NCBI GenBank assembly: GCA_964559835.1
Contig: CAZLJE010000062.1
Span: 1 to 15,261 of the forward strand
Direction of reading: 5' to 3'
DNA length: 15,261 bases
Origin: DAISJI01 sp964559835
Lineage (GTDB): Bacteria; Acidobacteriota; Terriglobia; Terriglobales; Acidobacteriaceae
The notes under the pieces: generated by a model
The model's input: the letters and a program-made list of their open reading frames with translations, nothing else
Told to the model about the DNA's origin: nothing
Databases searched by the model: none
Program-made: the position numbers and the translations under genes
Shown: one piece after another, positions 1 to 7,055 of the stretch
How the letters are laid out: the number at the start of each line of letters is the position of its first letter
Numbering within the stretch: position 1 is the stretch's first letter

Positions 1-1515
1 GAGCTTTCCGTCGCCCTGCTCCTTCCGGATCAGGTCCATCTTGTCTTTCGGAGTGGCTTGGGCGAGGAAGTCGTCGACACCGGCCTCTCGTGCAATTGCG
101 GCGGCGGTCAGCGGGTTATCACCGGTAATCATGACCGTACGGATGCCGATCGCGCGGAGCTGATCAAAGCGCTCACGCATGCCGCCCTTCACGATGTCCT
201 TCAACTCGATCACGCCAAGCACGCCTTCCGACCGCTCGGCGACGACCAGCGGCGTACCGCCGGCACTCGCAATTTTCTCCACGATGGCGGTGACATCTGG
301 GGGGAAGTCGCGGCCGTTTTGACGGATGTACTTCGCGATCGCATCGGCAGCGCCCTTTCGCAGCTCAAAGCCGTTCAGGTCCACGCCTGACATGCGGGTT
401 TGCGCGCTGAAGGGAACGAATTTTGCTTCGTGCGTGGAGAGTTCTCGTCCGCGCAGACCGTATCGCTCCTTGGCGAGGACGACGATCGAACGGCCCTCGG
501 GAGTTTCGTCCGGTAGCGACGAAAGCTGAGCGGCGTCTGCCAAGCGCTGCTCTGTGACGCCCGGCGCCGGAATGAATTGCGTCGCCTGCCGATTGCCGAG
601 CGTGATCGTTCCGGTCTTGTCGAGCAGAAGTGTGTTCACGTCGCCAGCGGCTTCAACGGCGCGCCCTGACATGGCCAATACGTTGTGCTGGATCAGGCGG
701 TCCATGCCGGCAATGCCGATCGCCGAGAGCAGCCCGCCGATCGTTGTGGGGATAAGGCAAACCAGCAGCGACATGAGAACGAAGATGGTTTGCGGCGAGC
801 CCGAATAGATCGCGAATGGCTGCAGGGTAACAACCGCCAGCAGAAAGATGATGGTGAGGCCCGCGAGCAGGATGTTGAGCGCGATTTCGTTCGGCGTCTT
901 CTGCCGCTCGGCGCCTTCGACGAGCGCGATCATGCGATCGAGAAAGGTCTCGCCGGGATTGGAAGTAACCTTGACTTTGATCCGGTCCGATAGAACGCGC
1001 GTGCCGCCGGTTACCGCCGAGCGGTCGCCGCCAGACTCACGGATGACGGGAGCAGATTCCCCCGTTATCGCCGATTCATCAACCGACGCGACGCCTTCGA
1101 TGATTTCACCATCCGAAGGAACCAATTCACCGGCGGCGATGATGACCAGATCGCCGGCGCGGAGCTTGGAACTCGGGACTCTCTCGGTTTGGCCGTCTGG
1201 CAGAAAGCGATTCGCAATCGTCTCCGAGCGGGCCTTCCGCAGCGTGTCTGCCTGGGCCTTGCCGCGGCCTTCCGCCATTGCCTCCGCGAAATTCGCAAAC
1301 AGAACTGTGAACCAGAGCCACAGTGTGATCTGAAGGTTGAACTTAAACGCTGTGCCGCCGCGCAGCAGCAGGACCGTCGTGATGACGCTGCCAATCTCGA
1401 CCACGAACATAACGGGATTGCCCATCATGTTGCGCGGGTTGAGCTTTCGGACGGCGTCCCACAGGGCTCGCCGCACGATTTTCCATTCCCAGATCGCTTT
1501 TTGTTTCTCTGCCAT
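1..1515 (-). CDS. kdpB: KdpB, catalytic P-type ATPase subunit of the Kdp K+ pump (partial, C-terminus off the left edge)
   Basis: KdpB hydrolyses ATP to drive high-affinity K+ import through KdpA in the inner membrane. The minus-strand reading from 1515 is open to the window edge and gives 505 codons of a protein usually about 680 residues long. Visible landmarks are membrane helices at about residues 36-52 and 64-80, the actuator motif TGES at 151-154, the membrane motif PTTIGG at 256-261, the phosphorylation motif DKTGT with D299, and the nucleotide-domain stretches FVPFSAQTRMSG (367-378) and MITGDNP (462-468). The sequence stops just before the expected GDGxNDAP hinge motif. The serine of TGES corresponds to the inhibitory phosphoserine known in E. 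coli KdpB. ATG 1515 follows the kdpA stop by 6 bp, with GGAG overlapping that region, so translation is probably coupled. kdpC would be expected beyond the edge. Confidence 0.97.
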   Translation of the reverse strand, partial: MAEKQKAIWEWKIVRRALWDAVRKLNPRNMMGNPVMFVVEIGSVITTVLLLRGGTAFKFNLQITLWLWFTVLFANFAEAMAEGRGKAQADTLRKARSETIANRFLPDGQTERVPSSKLRAGDLVIIAAGELVPSDGEIIEGVASVDESAITGESAPVIRESGGDRSAVTGGTRVLSDRIKVKVTSNPGETFLDRMIALVEGAERQKTPNEIALNILLAGLTIIFLLAVVTLQPFAIYSGSPQTIFVLMSLLVCLIPTTIGGLLSAIGIAGMDRLIQHNVLAMSGRAVEAAGDVNTLLLDKTGTITLGNRQATQFIPAPGVTEQRLADAAQLSSLPDETPEGRSIVVLAKERYGLRGRELSTHEAKFVPFSAQTRMSGVDLNGFELRKGAADAIAKYIRQNGRDFPPDVTAIVEKIASAGGTPLVVAERSEGVLGVIELKDIVKGGMRERFDQLRAIGIRTVMITGDNPLTAAAIAREAGVDDFLAQATPKDKMDLIRKEQGDGKL

Positions 1516-1521
1516 AGCTCC

Positions 1522-3318
1522 TCAGAACGTCTTTCCTGCATGCATCAGCAGGTGCTCCAGAATCGGGCCTAGGCTCAGCGCCGGAAAGAATGTCAATGCG
1601 CCGACAATGAGGATCACGCCGATGAGCAACACAGTGAACAATGGCGTAGTGACGGGAAACGTTCCCACCGACGGCGGAACATATTTCTTCTGCGCAAGGT
1701 TGCCGGCGACCGCCAGCATGGGCAGGATCATCCAGAAGCGGCCGACCAGCATGGTGACGCCGCCAGTGACGTTGTACCAAAGCGTGTTTCCATTCAAACC
1801 GCCAAAGGCCGATCCGTTGTTGCCCGCCTGCGACGTGAACGCATAAAGGATCTGCGTCAGGCCGTGCGGTCCCGGATTCGAGATGCTCGACGTCCCAAAT
1901 CCCTGCGCGCTCGATACCGCCGAGAACACCAGGATCACGAGCGGGAAGACCAGCGCCACAAGCATCGCCATCTTCACGTCGTAGGCTTCGATCTTCTTGC
2001 CTAGATACTCGGGCGTCCGCCCTACCATCAAACCTGCGATAAACACTGTGAGCACGATATAAACCAGCATGCCGTACATGCCCGCGCCGACGCCGCCGAA
2101 GATAACTTCGCTGAGCATGATGTTGACGAGCGGCACCATGCCGCCGAGCGGTGTGAACGAATCGTGCCAGCCATTGATCCCGCCGCAGCTCGCGTCGGTG
2201 GTGACCGTGGCCCACAAGGCGGTATTCGCGATGCCGAACCGGACTTCCTTGCCTTCCATGTTGCCGCCGCTCTGCGACGCACTGACCCGCTGATCGACGC
2301 CTTTAAACAGCGGATTGCCCTGCGACTCCGCCCAGTACACCGTTGTCACCCCGACAAGGAAGAGGAGCGCCATCGCAGACCACACAGCCCAGCCGTGCCG
2401 TTGTGAACCGGTCATTCGACCGAGCGTGTATGTCAAACCAGACGAAACGGCAAATATCGAGAACAACTCAATGAGATTCGAAAGCGGGGTCGGATTTTCG
2501 AATGGGTGCGCACTATTGGCGTTGAAGAATCCGCCGCCATTCGTGCCCCACTCCTTGATGATTTCCTGCGATGCGACAGGGCCCTGTGCGATTGTCTGCT
2601 CCGTGATCGTATCGATGACCTGCTTGCCGTCTGGACCGAGAACAGGCTTGCCGTTGCCTTCGACCTTCGGAATCTGCTGTGGCTCGACTAACTTGACCGT
2701 GTCGTATCGCTTGAGGTTCTGGGGAACGCCCTGCCATACCAGAAGCAGCGTGCCGACGACGCAGAACGGCAGCAGCACCCAGAGCGTGCAGCGAACCATG
2801 TCGACCCAGAAGTTGCCGATGATCTTCGCCTCGCGGCGAGCGATACCACGTATGAAAGCAATCGCGAGCACCACACCAACCGCCGCCGAAATGAAATTGT
2901 GATAGGCAAGACCGGCCATTTGTGTGAGGTAGCTCATCGTGGTCTCGCCTGAATAGTTCTGCCAGTTCGTGTTTGTGGTGAACGATGCCGCCGTATTGAA
3001 TGCCAGGGCCGGCGCAACTGCGCCCAGCTTCTGCGGATTGAAGGGCAAAATTTCCTGCACGCGTTCGATCGCATACAGCAGCAGCATCGGGACGACGCTG
3101 AACAGCAGCATCGAGATCGCATATTCGGTCCACGGCATCTCGTGTGCCTCGTCCACTCGCGTCAGCCGATAGATCAGCCGTTCGATGGGCCGGAGCACCG
3201 GATCAAGAAACGTCTTCTCGCGGTTGAACACGTGTGCCATGAAGACGCCTAGCGGCTTGGTGGCCGCAAGCACAAGCGCCAGGAACACAGCGATTTGGAG
3301 CCAGCCATTCGCGGTCAT
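1522..3318 (-). CDS. kdpA: KdpA, K+-channel-like subunit of the Kdp ATPase
   Basis: KdpA is the superfamily-of-K+-transporters subunit that binds and conducts K+ in the KdpFABC complex. The protein is 598 residues, a little longer than E. coli KdpA (557). It has about ten membrane helices and four recognisable filter segments: TNTNWQ at 115-120, GTNGGGFFN at 258-266, a third around 377-387 containing CGGINGWHDS, and SQAGNNGSAF at 496-505. An insertion-like periplasmic stretch at about 205-250 separates the first and second repeats. The reading frame extends 19 codons further upstream, but ATG 3318 is chosen because it begins the family-typical MTANGWLQ, has GGAG six to eight bases upstream, and overlaps the kdpF stop by one base (TGATG). 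Translational coupling with kdpF and kdpB is likely. Confidence 0.97.
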   Translation of the reverse strand: MTANGWLQIAVFLALVLAATKPLGVFMAHVFNREKTFLDPVLRPIERLIYRLTRVDEAHEMPWTEYAISMLLFSVVPMLLLYAIERVQEILPFNPQKLGAVAPALAFNTAASFTTNTNWQNYSGETTMSYLTQMAGLAYHNFISAAVGVVLAIAFIRGIARREAKIIGNFWVDMVRCTLWVLLPFCVVGTLLLVWQGVPQNLKRYDTVKLVEPQQIPKVEGNGKPVLGPDGKQVIDTITEQTIAQGPVASQEIIKEWGTNGGGFFNANSAHPFENPTPLSNLIELFSIFAVSSGLTYTLGRMTGSQRHGWAVWSAMALLFLVGVTTVYWAESQGNPLFKGVDQRVSASQSGGNMEGKEVRFGIANTALWATVTTDASCGGINGWHDSFTPLGGMVPLVNIMLSEVIFGGVGAGMYGMLVYIVLTVFIAGLMVGRTPEYLGKKIEAYDVKMAMLVALVFPLVILVFSAVSSAQGFGTSSISNPGPHGLTQILYAFTSQAGNNGSAFGGLNGNTLWYNVTGGVTMLVGRFWMILPMLAVAGNLAQKKYVPPSVGTFPVTTPLFTVLLIGVILIVGALTFFPALSLGPILEHLLMHAGKTF

Positions 3319-3407
3319 CAGAACTTCTCCGGCCGCAGCAGCGCGTAAAGCAGGTAGATCATGGTGAAGAAGCAAACAACGAGAGTCACAACCGTCTGCA
3401 TGCTCAT
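3318..3407 (-). CDS. kdpF: KdpF, small stabilising subunit of the Kdp ATPase
   Basis: This is a 29-residue single-span membrane peptide, MSMQTVVTLVVCF... ending LLRPEKF. The hydrophobic core followed by the L-x-PEKF tail is the hallmark of KdpF, which packs against KdpA and stabilises the complex. The stop codon TGA overlaps the kdpA ATG by one base. The Shine-Dalgarno GAGGTGAG lies across the stop codon of the preceding mini-gene. A second ATG two codons in (3401) is an alternative start. It is too short for ordinary gene callers. Confidence 0.93.
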   Translation of the reverse strand: MSMQTVVTLVVCFFTMIYLLYALLRPEKF

Positions 3408-3414
3408 GCCTTGC

Positions 3415-3501
3415 TCACCTCAAGCGGTCGCAAAAGCGAACGTATCCGATCGATAGGGCAAAGAATGCGATTGTCAGCAGGATGTAAATTGCGTCAGCCA
3501 T
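3415..3501 (-). CDS. 28-residue single-span membrane protein immediately upstream of kdpF
   Basis: The product is MADAIYILLTIAFFALSIGY followed by VRFCDRLR, then TGA. One hydrophobic helix (about residues 4-21) ends in a short basic tail. A very strong Shine-Dalgarno (GAGGAGGAT) precedes ATG 3501. The gene sits between the stop of the porin gene (9 bp away) and the start of kdpF (7 bp away), and its own stop lies within the kdpF ribosome-binding site. Position, coupling and coding-like composition support a real gene. I recall similar short peptides in front of kdpF in other bacteria, but cannot verify that here. It is not KdpF, which follows with its own PEKF tail. A role in Kdp assembly or regulation is inference only. 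Confidence 0.78.
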   Translation of the reverse strand: MADAIYILLTIAFFALSIGYVRFCDRLR

Positions 3502-3510
3502 TCATCCTCC

Positions 3511-4926
3511 TCAACGGCGGAAGCTGCCGTCGAACGTCAGAATGACCGCGACGGCCAGCAGATGCTGTGTGGGCGTCAGTGCGAGCACGCCGGGTGAACT
3601 CAGTCGATCCGTGAAGAACCCGCCCTGCGGCCCGCGTGAGTCATCAACGCGATGCTCCAGCCGGAAGATCGCGGCGGCCTGATGAAATGGAACCCGGTAC
3701 TCGATCGTCGCGGTGTTTGCTTTCACTGTCTGGGCGAACCCGGTGATCCGTCCTGTGCTGTCCCAATACACCTCGGGCCGTTCTGTCACACTCCAGTGCT
3801 TGTTCAGGACGAAGTGGAGCGGAAGCTGTGCCGCCATCCAGACCGCCTGCGGATGGCCCACTGCTGCGACCTTCTCAGTTCCGACGTGGTATTCGAACGC
3901 GGTGGTGAAGCGCTCGGTTTTGTACTCTGCGATGGTGTCGGCGAGGAACCGCCAGAACTCGACGGACGTGTCGGCCTGGTGCGGCCCGTACATGACCGTC
4001 TGCTTCAGGTTCAGGCGACTCGAACCTTTGTAAGCGAGTTGTCCACCAAAGCTGGGAACGCTGTTGGGGTCGGCTAGATGGAAATAATCGTTCACCACAA
4101 AGCCGGTCGCCGTTAGCTTGTTGGTGACGGGATAACTCGCGTTTATGCCGAGCATCAGGTACGGCGTGAAGTCGGCGCCCCACGGACGCGTGTAGGTGAA
4201 ATTGTCTTTCGCATAAAGGCCGTCGTAGCCAATCAAGCTGGCGAAAATTCCGCCCTGGATCGTCAGCCCTTTGCCGATCGGCGCGAGATACGAAACGTCG
4301 GTTGGCCCGAGATGGCGCAGCCCGGCAGATCCCTGTAAGTTCGGTGCGGTCGCCGAAAAGCCGAAGACGCGCGTGTCCTGACCGGCCTGAACGGTGACTT
4401 CCATTCCCCACCGCGACGTCGCAGTCGCCGCCTTGCGCAGGTACGCAGCCGACATGTTGACGAGCGGCTCATCGAGCTTATACGTGGTGCCGCGACTGCG
4501 GAAAAGATCGTTCAGCGGATGGTTGAAGTCCTTCAGGTAGGCGGCGTCGACGAAAGCGCCGTATTGCCATTCGGGCGCGCTCGAGAGTTGGTCGGATGGA
4601 TCGGAAGCCGCGGTCGAAGTAGTAGCAGTTTGTGCTCGTGCCGTGAGTGTCGCGAGAGCAAAGACCATCAGCCACGCCGACTTCTTGGATCGGCCTGAGC
4701 GGCGCGAAAATTGCAGCAGCCTGCCCTGGTGATGCTCTAATGAGTGTTGTTCCTGTCCCAGATTGGCGGTATTGATGATTTCACAGCCGTAATGCAGAGA
4801 CTCTGATTCGATTCGTTGCACACGGGGCCGCTCGCCGCGCCGGAGTTCGGCATGGAGCGCAAGGAAGAAGCGCACCATGAATGCGATGCCCGCCAGACAA
4901 ATTCCGGAAAGGATCCAAACCACCAT
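3511..4926 (-). CDS. Outer-membrane beta-barrel porin (BBP2/OmpL-like) with an N-terminal membrane extension, in the kdp operon
   Basis: The ORF encodes 471 residues in two unlike parts. Residues about 100-471 look like an outer-membrane barrel: alternating amphipathic strands, many aromatic residues, a low-cysteine composition and a final strand ending in phenylalanine (LLAVAVILTFDGSFRR). This matches the putative beta-barrel porin-2 (OmpL-like) style. A plain signal peptide is visible internally at about 75-98 (basic SRRSGRSKK, hydrophobic WLMVFALATL, then ARA|Q). Before it come about 30 residues with a membrane helix (VVWILSGICLAGIAFMVRFF) and a polar linker. Start ATG 4926 has only a modest AGCAGG upstream. 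An internal start near the signal peptide (M87, ATG 4668) lacks a good ribosome site. The two parts may be a fusion, two overlapping products, or a small gene joined by a sequencing or mutational change. It is the first gene after the kdp promoter, with the kdp genes following at 9 bp. Confidence 0.75.
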   Translation of the reverse strand: MVVWILSGICLAGIAFMVRFFLALHAELRRGERPRVQRIESESLHYGCEIINTANLGQEQHSLEHHQGRLLQFSRRSGRSKKSAWLMVFALATLTARAQTATTSTAASDPSDQLSSAPEWQYGAFVDAAYLKDFNHPLNDLFRSRGTTYKLDEPLVNMSAAYLRKAATATSRWGMEVTVQAGQDTRVFGFSATAPNLQGSAGLRHLGPTDVSYLAPIGKGLTIQGGIFASLIGYDGLYAKDNFTYTRPWGADFTPYLMLGINASYPVTNKLTATGFVVNDYFHLADPNSVPSFGGQLAYKGSSRLNLKQTVMYGPHQADTSVEFWRFLADTIAEYKTERFTTAFEYHVGTEKVAAVGHPQAVWMAAQLPLHFVLNKHWSVTERPEVYWDSTGRITGFAQTVKANTATIEYRVPFHQAAAIFRLEHRVDDSRGPQGGFFTDRLSSPGVLALTPTQHLLAVAVILTFDGSFRR

Positions 4927-4984
4927 GACCTGCTCTCGGCGTCGAGATGCCTGCGAGAGCAGTGCATCGTTCCGCTCGTTCCAT

Positions 4985-5037
4985 TCGATAGCGAGAGGTA
5001 TAAAAGATTGCTAAAAGCTGGATAAAAGGTTCGTAAA
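4985..5037 (-). promoter_or_regulatory. kdp operon promoter with an 11-bp-period KdpE-type repeat array
   Basis: On the minus strand T-rich units begin every 11 bp: plus-strand TAAAAG at 5001, 5012 and 5023, and TAAAC at 5034. The distal pair reads TTTACGAACCTTTTATC (minus strand, 5037-5021). Directly downstream are CCTCTCG (4998-4992) and a possible -10 TATCGA (4990-4985). OmpR-family regulators such as KdpE bind tandem direct repeats with about one helical turn of spacing, and this region lies between kdpE and the first kdp-operon gene. KdpE binding is inferred from position and repeat architecture. Confidence 0.65.
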
Positions 5038-5056
5038 CAGAAGACTGGAACTCGGC

Positions 5057-5076
5057 GGCCCGGGATGTGACGGGCC
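5057..5076 (-). terminator. GC hairpin 10 bp after the kdpE stop, possible weak terminator
   Basis: GGCCCG (5057-5062) and CGGGCC (5071-5076) form a perfect 6-bp stem with an 8-base loop just downstream of kdpE. No T-run follows on the minus strand, so intrinsic termination would be weak. It may partly separate kdpDE from the kdp operon. Confidence 0.3.
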
Positions 5077-5086
5077 AACGCGCGTC

Positions 5087-5791
5087 TCAATCGCCAGGTT
5101 CGAAGCGGTAGCCAATCCACGGCTCGGTGACGATATACGGGCGCGAGCCGTCTTCCGGCTCCAGCTTCTTGCGCAGATGATTGACGAATACGCGGAGATA
5201 CTCCGGCTGCTCGACGCTGTTCGCGCCCCAGATCGAGGTCAGCAGCAGTCGGTGCGTCAGGATTTTTCCGGGATTCCTCGCGAGGAACAGGAGTAGGTCG
5301 AACTCTTTCGGCGTAAGCCGGACTTCCTGCCCTCTCACCTCGACGCGGTGGTATTCGGTATCGATTTTAAAGTCACCGATCTCGACGTGTGTCGACTGCT
5401 CAACCCGCTGCGATGGAGTGCGGCGCAAGGCGGCGCGTACTCGTGCCAGCAGCTCATTGGGACTGAAAGGCTTGGTCACATAGTCGTCGGCGCCCTGGTC
5501 GAGCGCTTGGACCTTACTAGCCTCTTCTCCACGTACCGACAGCACGATGATCGGCACGGCAGAACGCTTGCGTACCGATCGGCAAAGCTCGACGCCGTCC
5601 ATGTTCGGCATGCGAAGATCGGTAATGACGAGATCGGGTGACCACTCCTTCATTACGGCCAGCGCCTCTTCTCCATCGCCTGCGGTGCGAATGGAATATT
5701 TCTGTCGGGCGAGCAAAGTCTTGAGCACCCGCCTGATCTGCGGCTCGTCATCTACCACCAGAATGCTTTGCTTCTCGTTCGAATCAGGCAT
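5087..5791 (-). CDS. kdpE: KdpE, OmpR-family response regulator
   Basis: This 234-residue protein has a receiver domain (about 8-122) and an OmpR-type winged-helix DNA-binding domain (about 135-232). The receiver contains the acidic pair D14/D15, the phosphoacceptor D58 in ITDLRMP, S85 and K107 in TKPFSP. The DNA-binding part shows LTPKEFDLLLFLARNPGKILTH-type sequence followed by the recognition-helix region RVFVNHLRKKLE and the wing IGYRF. KdpE is the activator of kdpFABC, phosphorylated by KdpD. ATG 5791 lies 5 bp after the stop of the KdpD N-half gene, so the two are co-transcribed. The kinase that would phosphorylate it is encoded divergently at 7056. The assignment rests on the neighbourhood as well as the sequence. 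Confidence 0.95.
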   Translation of the reverse strand: MPDSNEKQSILVVDDEPQIRRVLKTLLARQKYSIRTAGDGEEALAVMKEWSPDLVITDLRMPNMDGVELCRSVRKRSAVPIIVLSVRGEEASKVQALDQGADDYVTKPFSPNELLARVRAALRRTPSQRVEQSTHVEIGDFKIDTEYHRVEVRGQEVRLTPKEFDLLLFLARNPGKILTHRLLLTSIWGANSVEQPEYLRVFVNHLRKKLEPEDGSRPYIVTEPWIGYRFEPGD

Positions 5792-5796
5792 GGTCG

Positions 5797-6918
5797 TTAT
5801 TTCACTTCCTGCGTCACGATGTGAACGTCCACCGGCGGCGCGTCCCGCAGGAATTTGTGGATCGCCGACAAGTAGAGATATCGTCGCCAGCCGCTCTGCG
5901 CCGACCGACCAAAAACCACTTGCGTGATGTGGTGCTCCCGCACGATATCGGCGACTGCGGCTGCGACGCTTTGGCCCTTCGTTCGGACGATCTTGGCTTC
6001 GAGATTTTGTGCGAATGCGATGTTCTGGTTGAGGGTGCGCTGGTTCTCGGGACTCTCGTCCACGCCGATATCCACGTAGATCACGAACAGCTCGGCATCG
6101 ATTCGTTGAGCCATCCGCGCCGCCCGGGCGATCAGGTACTGGGCCGCCGGATTCGAGCTGATGCAGACCGCAATGCGCTCACGCAAGGCTGCGCTCTGCT
6201 GGATGCCTTCCTTCTTCAAATGCGATTCGAGATTCCGGTCCACCGAGCGGGCGACCTGTTGCAGCGCGAGTTCGCGCAGTGCAATCAGGTTTCCAGGTCG
6301 GAAGAAGTGACCGAGCGCTCGCTCAGCGCGGTCCACCGGGTAGATGTCGCCCCGCTTCATGCGAGTCTGCAGCGCCTCGGGCGTGAGGTCGATCAGCACG
6401 ACTTCATTGACGCGCTGCATGACCCAGTCCGGTACCGTCTCGCGCACCTGCACGCCAGTGATGTTGTGGACCAGGGGCGTTACGCTTTCGATATGCTGCA
6501 CGTTTACGGTCGACAGAACGTCGATCCTGCCGTCGAGCAGTTCGAGTATGTCTTCATAGCGCTTACGATGGCGGCTGCCCTCGATATTTGTGTGGGCTAA
6601 CTCATCTACGAGTGCCACCTGAGGCTTGCGTGCGAGGATCGCGTCCACATCCATTTCTTCAAACGAGGCGCCCTTGTAATTGATTGTCCGCCGTGGCACG
6701 GTTTCGAGTTGGGAAGCGAGTTCCGCGATGCCCTTGCGGCCGTGCGTCTCGATGATCCCAACGACGACATCCTCGCCGCGACTGTGGCGGCGGATGCCTT
6801 CACTCAGCATGTTGAAGGTCTTACCGACACCGGGGGCATAACCGAGAAACAGTTTGAAAATTCCCTGTTTCTTCTCGCTCGCCGCTTCTTCCAGCCACTG
6901 TTCAGGTTTCTTCTGCAT
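5797..6918 (-). CDS. kdpD: KdpD N-terminal sensor half (KdpD + USP domains) as a stand-alone protein
   Basis: The product corresponds only to the cytosolic N-terminal half of KdpD. From ATG 6918 it has 373 residues: the KdpD domain with Walker A GYAPGVGKT (26-34) and Walker B-like VDELAHTN (104-111), then a universal-stress-protein domain from about 245 to the end (ISSNPAAQYLIARAARMA, VFGRSAQSGW). It ends after VDVHIVTQEVK, where full-length KdpD would continue into the transmembrane DUF4118 region. The reading frame also offers a GTG start 8 codons upstream (6942). Neither start has a convincing ribosome site, and ATG is preferred for codon type and family length. The N-half in E. coli binds ATP and modulates the kinase/phosphatase balance, and the USP domain is a c-di-AMP sensor in some Firmicutes. 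The catalytic half lies divergently at 7056. Truncated N-only KdpD proteins are known from cyanobacteria. Confidence 0.93.
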   Translation of the reverse strand: MQKKPEQWLEEAASEKKQGIFKLFLGYAPGVGKTFNMLSEGIRRHSRGEDVVVGIIETHGRKGIAELASQLETVPRRTINYKGASFEEMDVDAILARKPQVALVDELAHTNIEGSRHRKRYEDILELLDGRIDVLSTVNVQHIESVTPLVHNITGVQVRETVPDWVMQRVNEVVLIDLTPEALQTRMKRGDIYPVDRAERALGHFFRPGNLIALRELALQQVARSVDRNLESHLKKEGIQQSAALRERIAVCISSNPAAQYLIARAARMAQRIDAELFVIYVDIGVDESPENQRTLNQNIAFAQNLEAKIVRTKGQSVAAAVADIVREHHITQVVFGRSAQSGWRRYLYLSAIHKFLRDAPPVDVHIVTQEVK

Positions 6919-6999
6919 CGCATGCGGAGGGGTGCAGTTCACCCTTCACACTCTGACTATGCACCCCTGTGTGCAAAAGAGGCAACGAACAAGGCCGCC

Positions 7000-7016
7000 T
7001 TTATGCACTTTTTATG
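7000..7016 (+). promoter_or_regulatory. KdpE-box-like repeat in the kdpD / histidine kinase divergent intergenic region
   Basis: TTTATGCACTTTTTATG (plus strand) contains TTTATG twice, 11 bp apart. It aligns to the kdp-promoter motif TTTACGAACCTTTTATC and the permease-promoter motif TTTACGAATTTTTTATG. It lies 39 bp upstream of the kinase ATG at 7056 and reads in the direction of that gene, but could also affect kdpD. Autoregulation by KdpE is inferred. Confidence 0.5.
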
Positions 7017-7055
7017 AACCATAACGGCGCACGCGAATAGACTTCTCGCAAGCAG

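Noticed and set aside
1343..2215. A 290-codon minus-strand open frame overlapping kdpA and kdpB in another frame
   Set aside because: Both kdpA and kdpB are unambiguous across this region. The alternative frame has a low-complexity R/H/A-rich translation.
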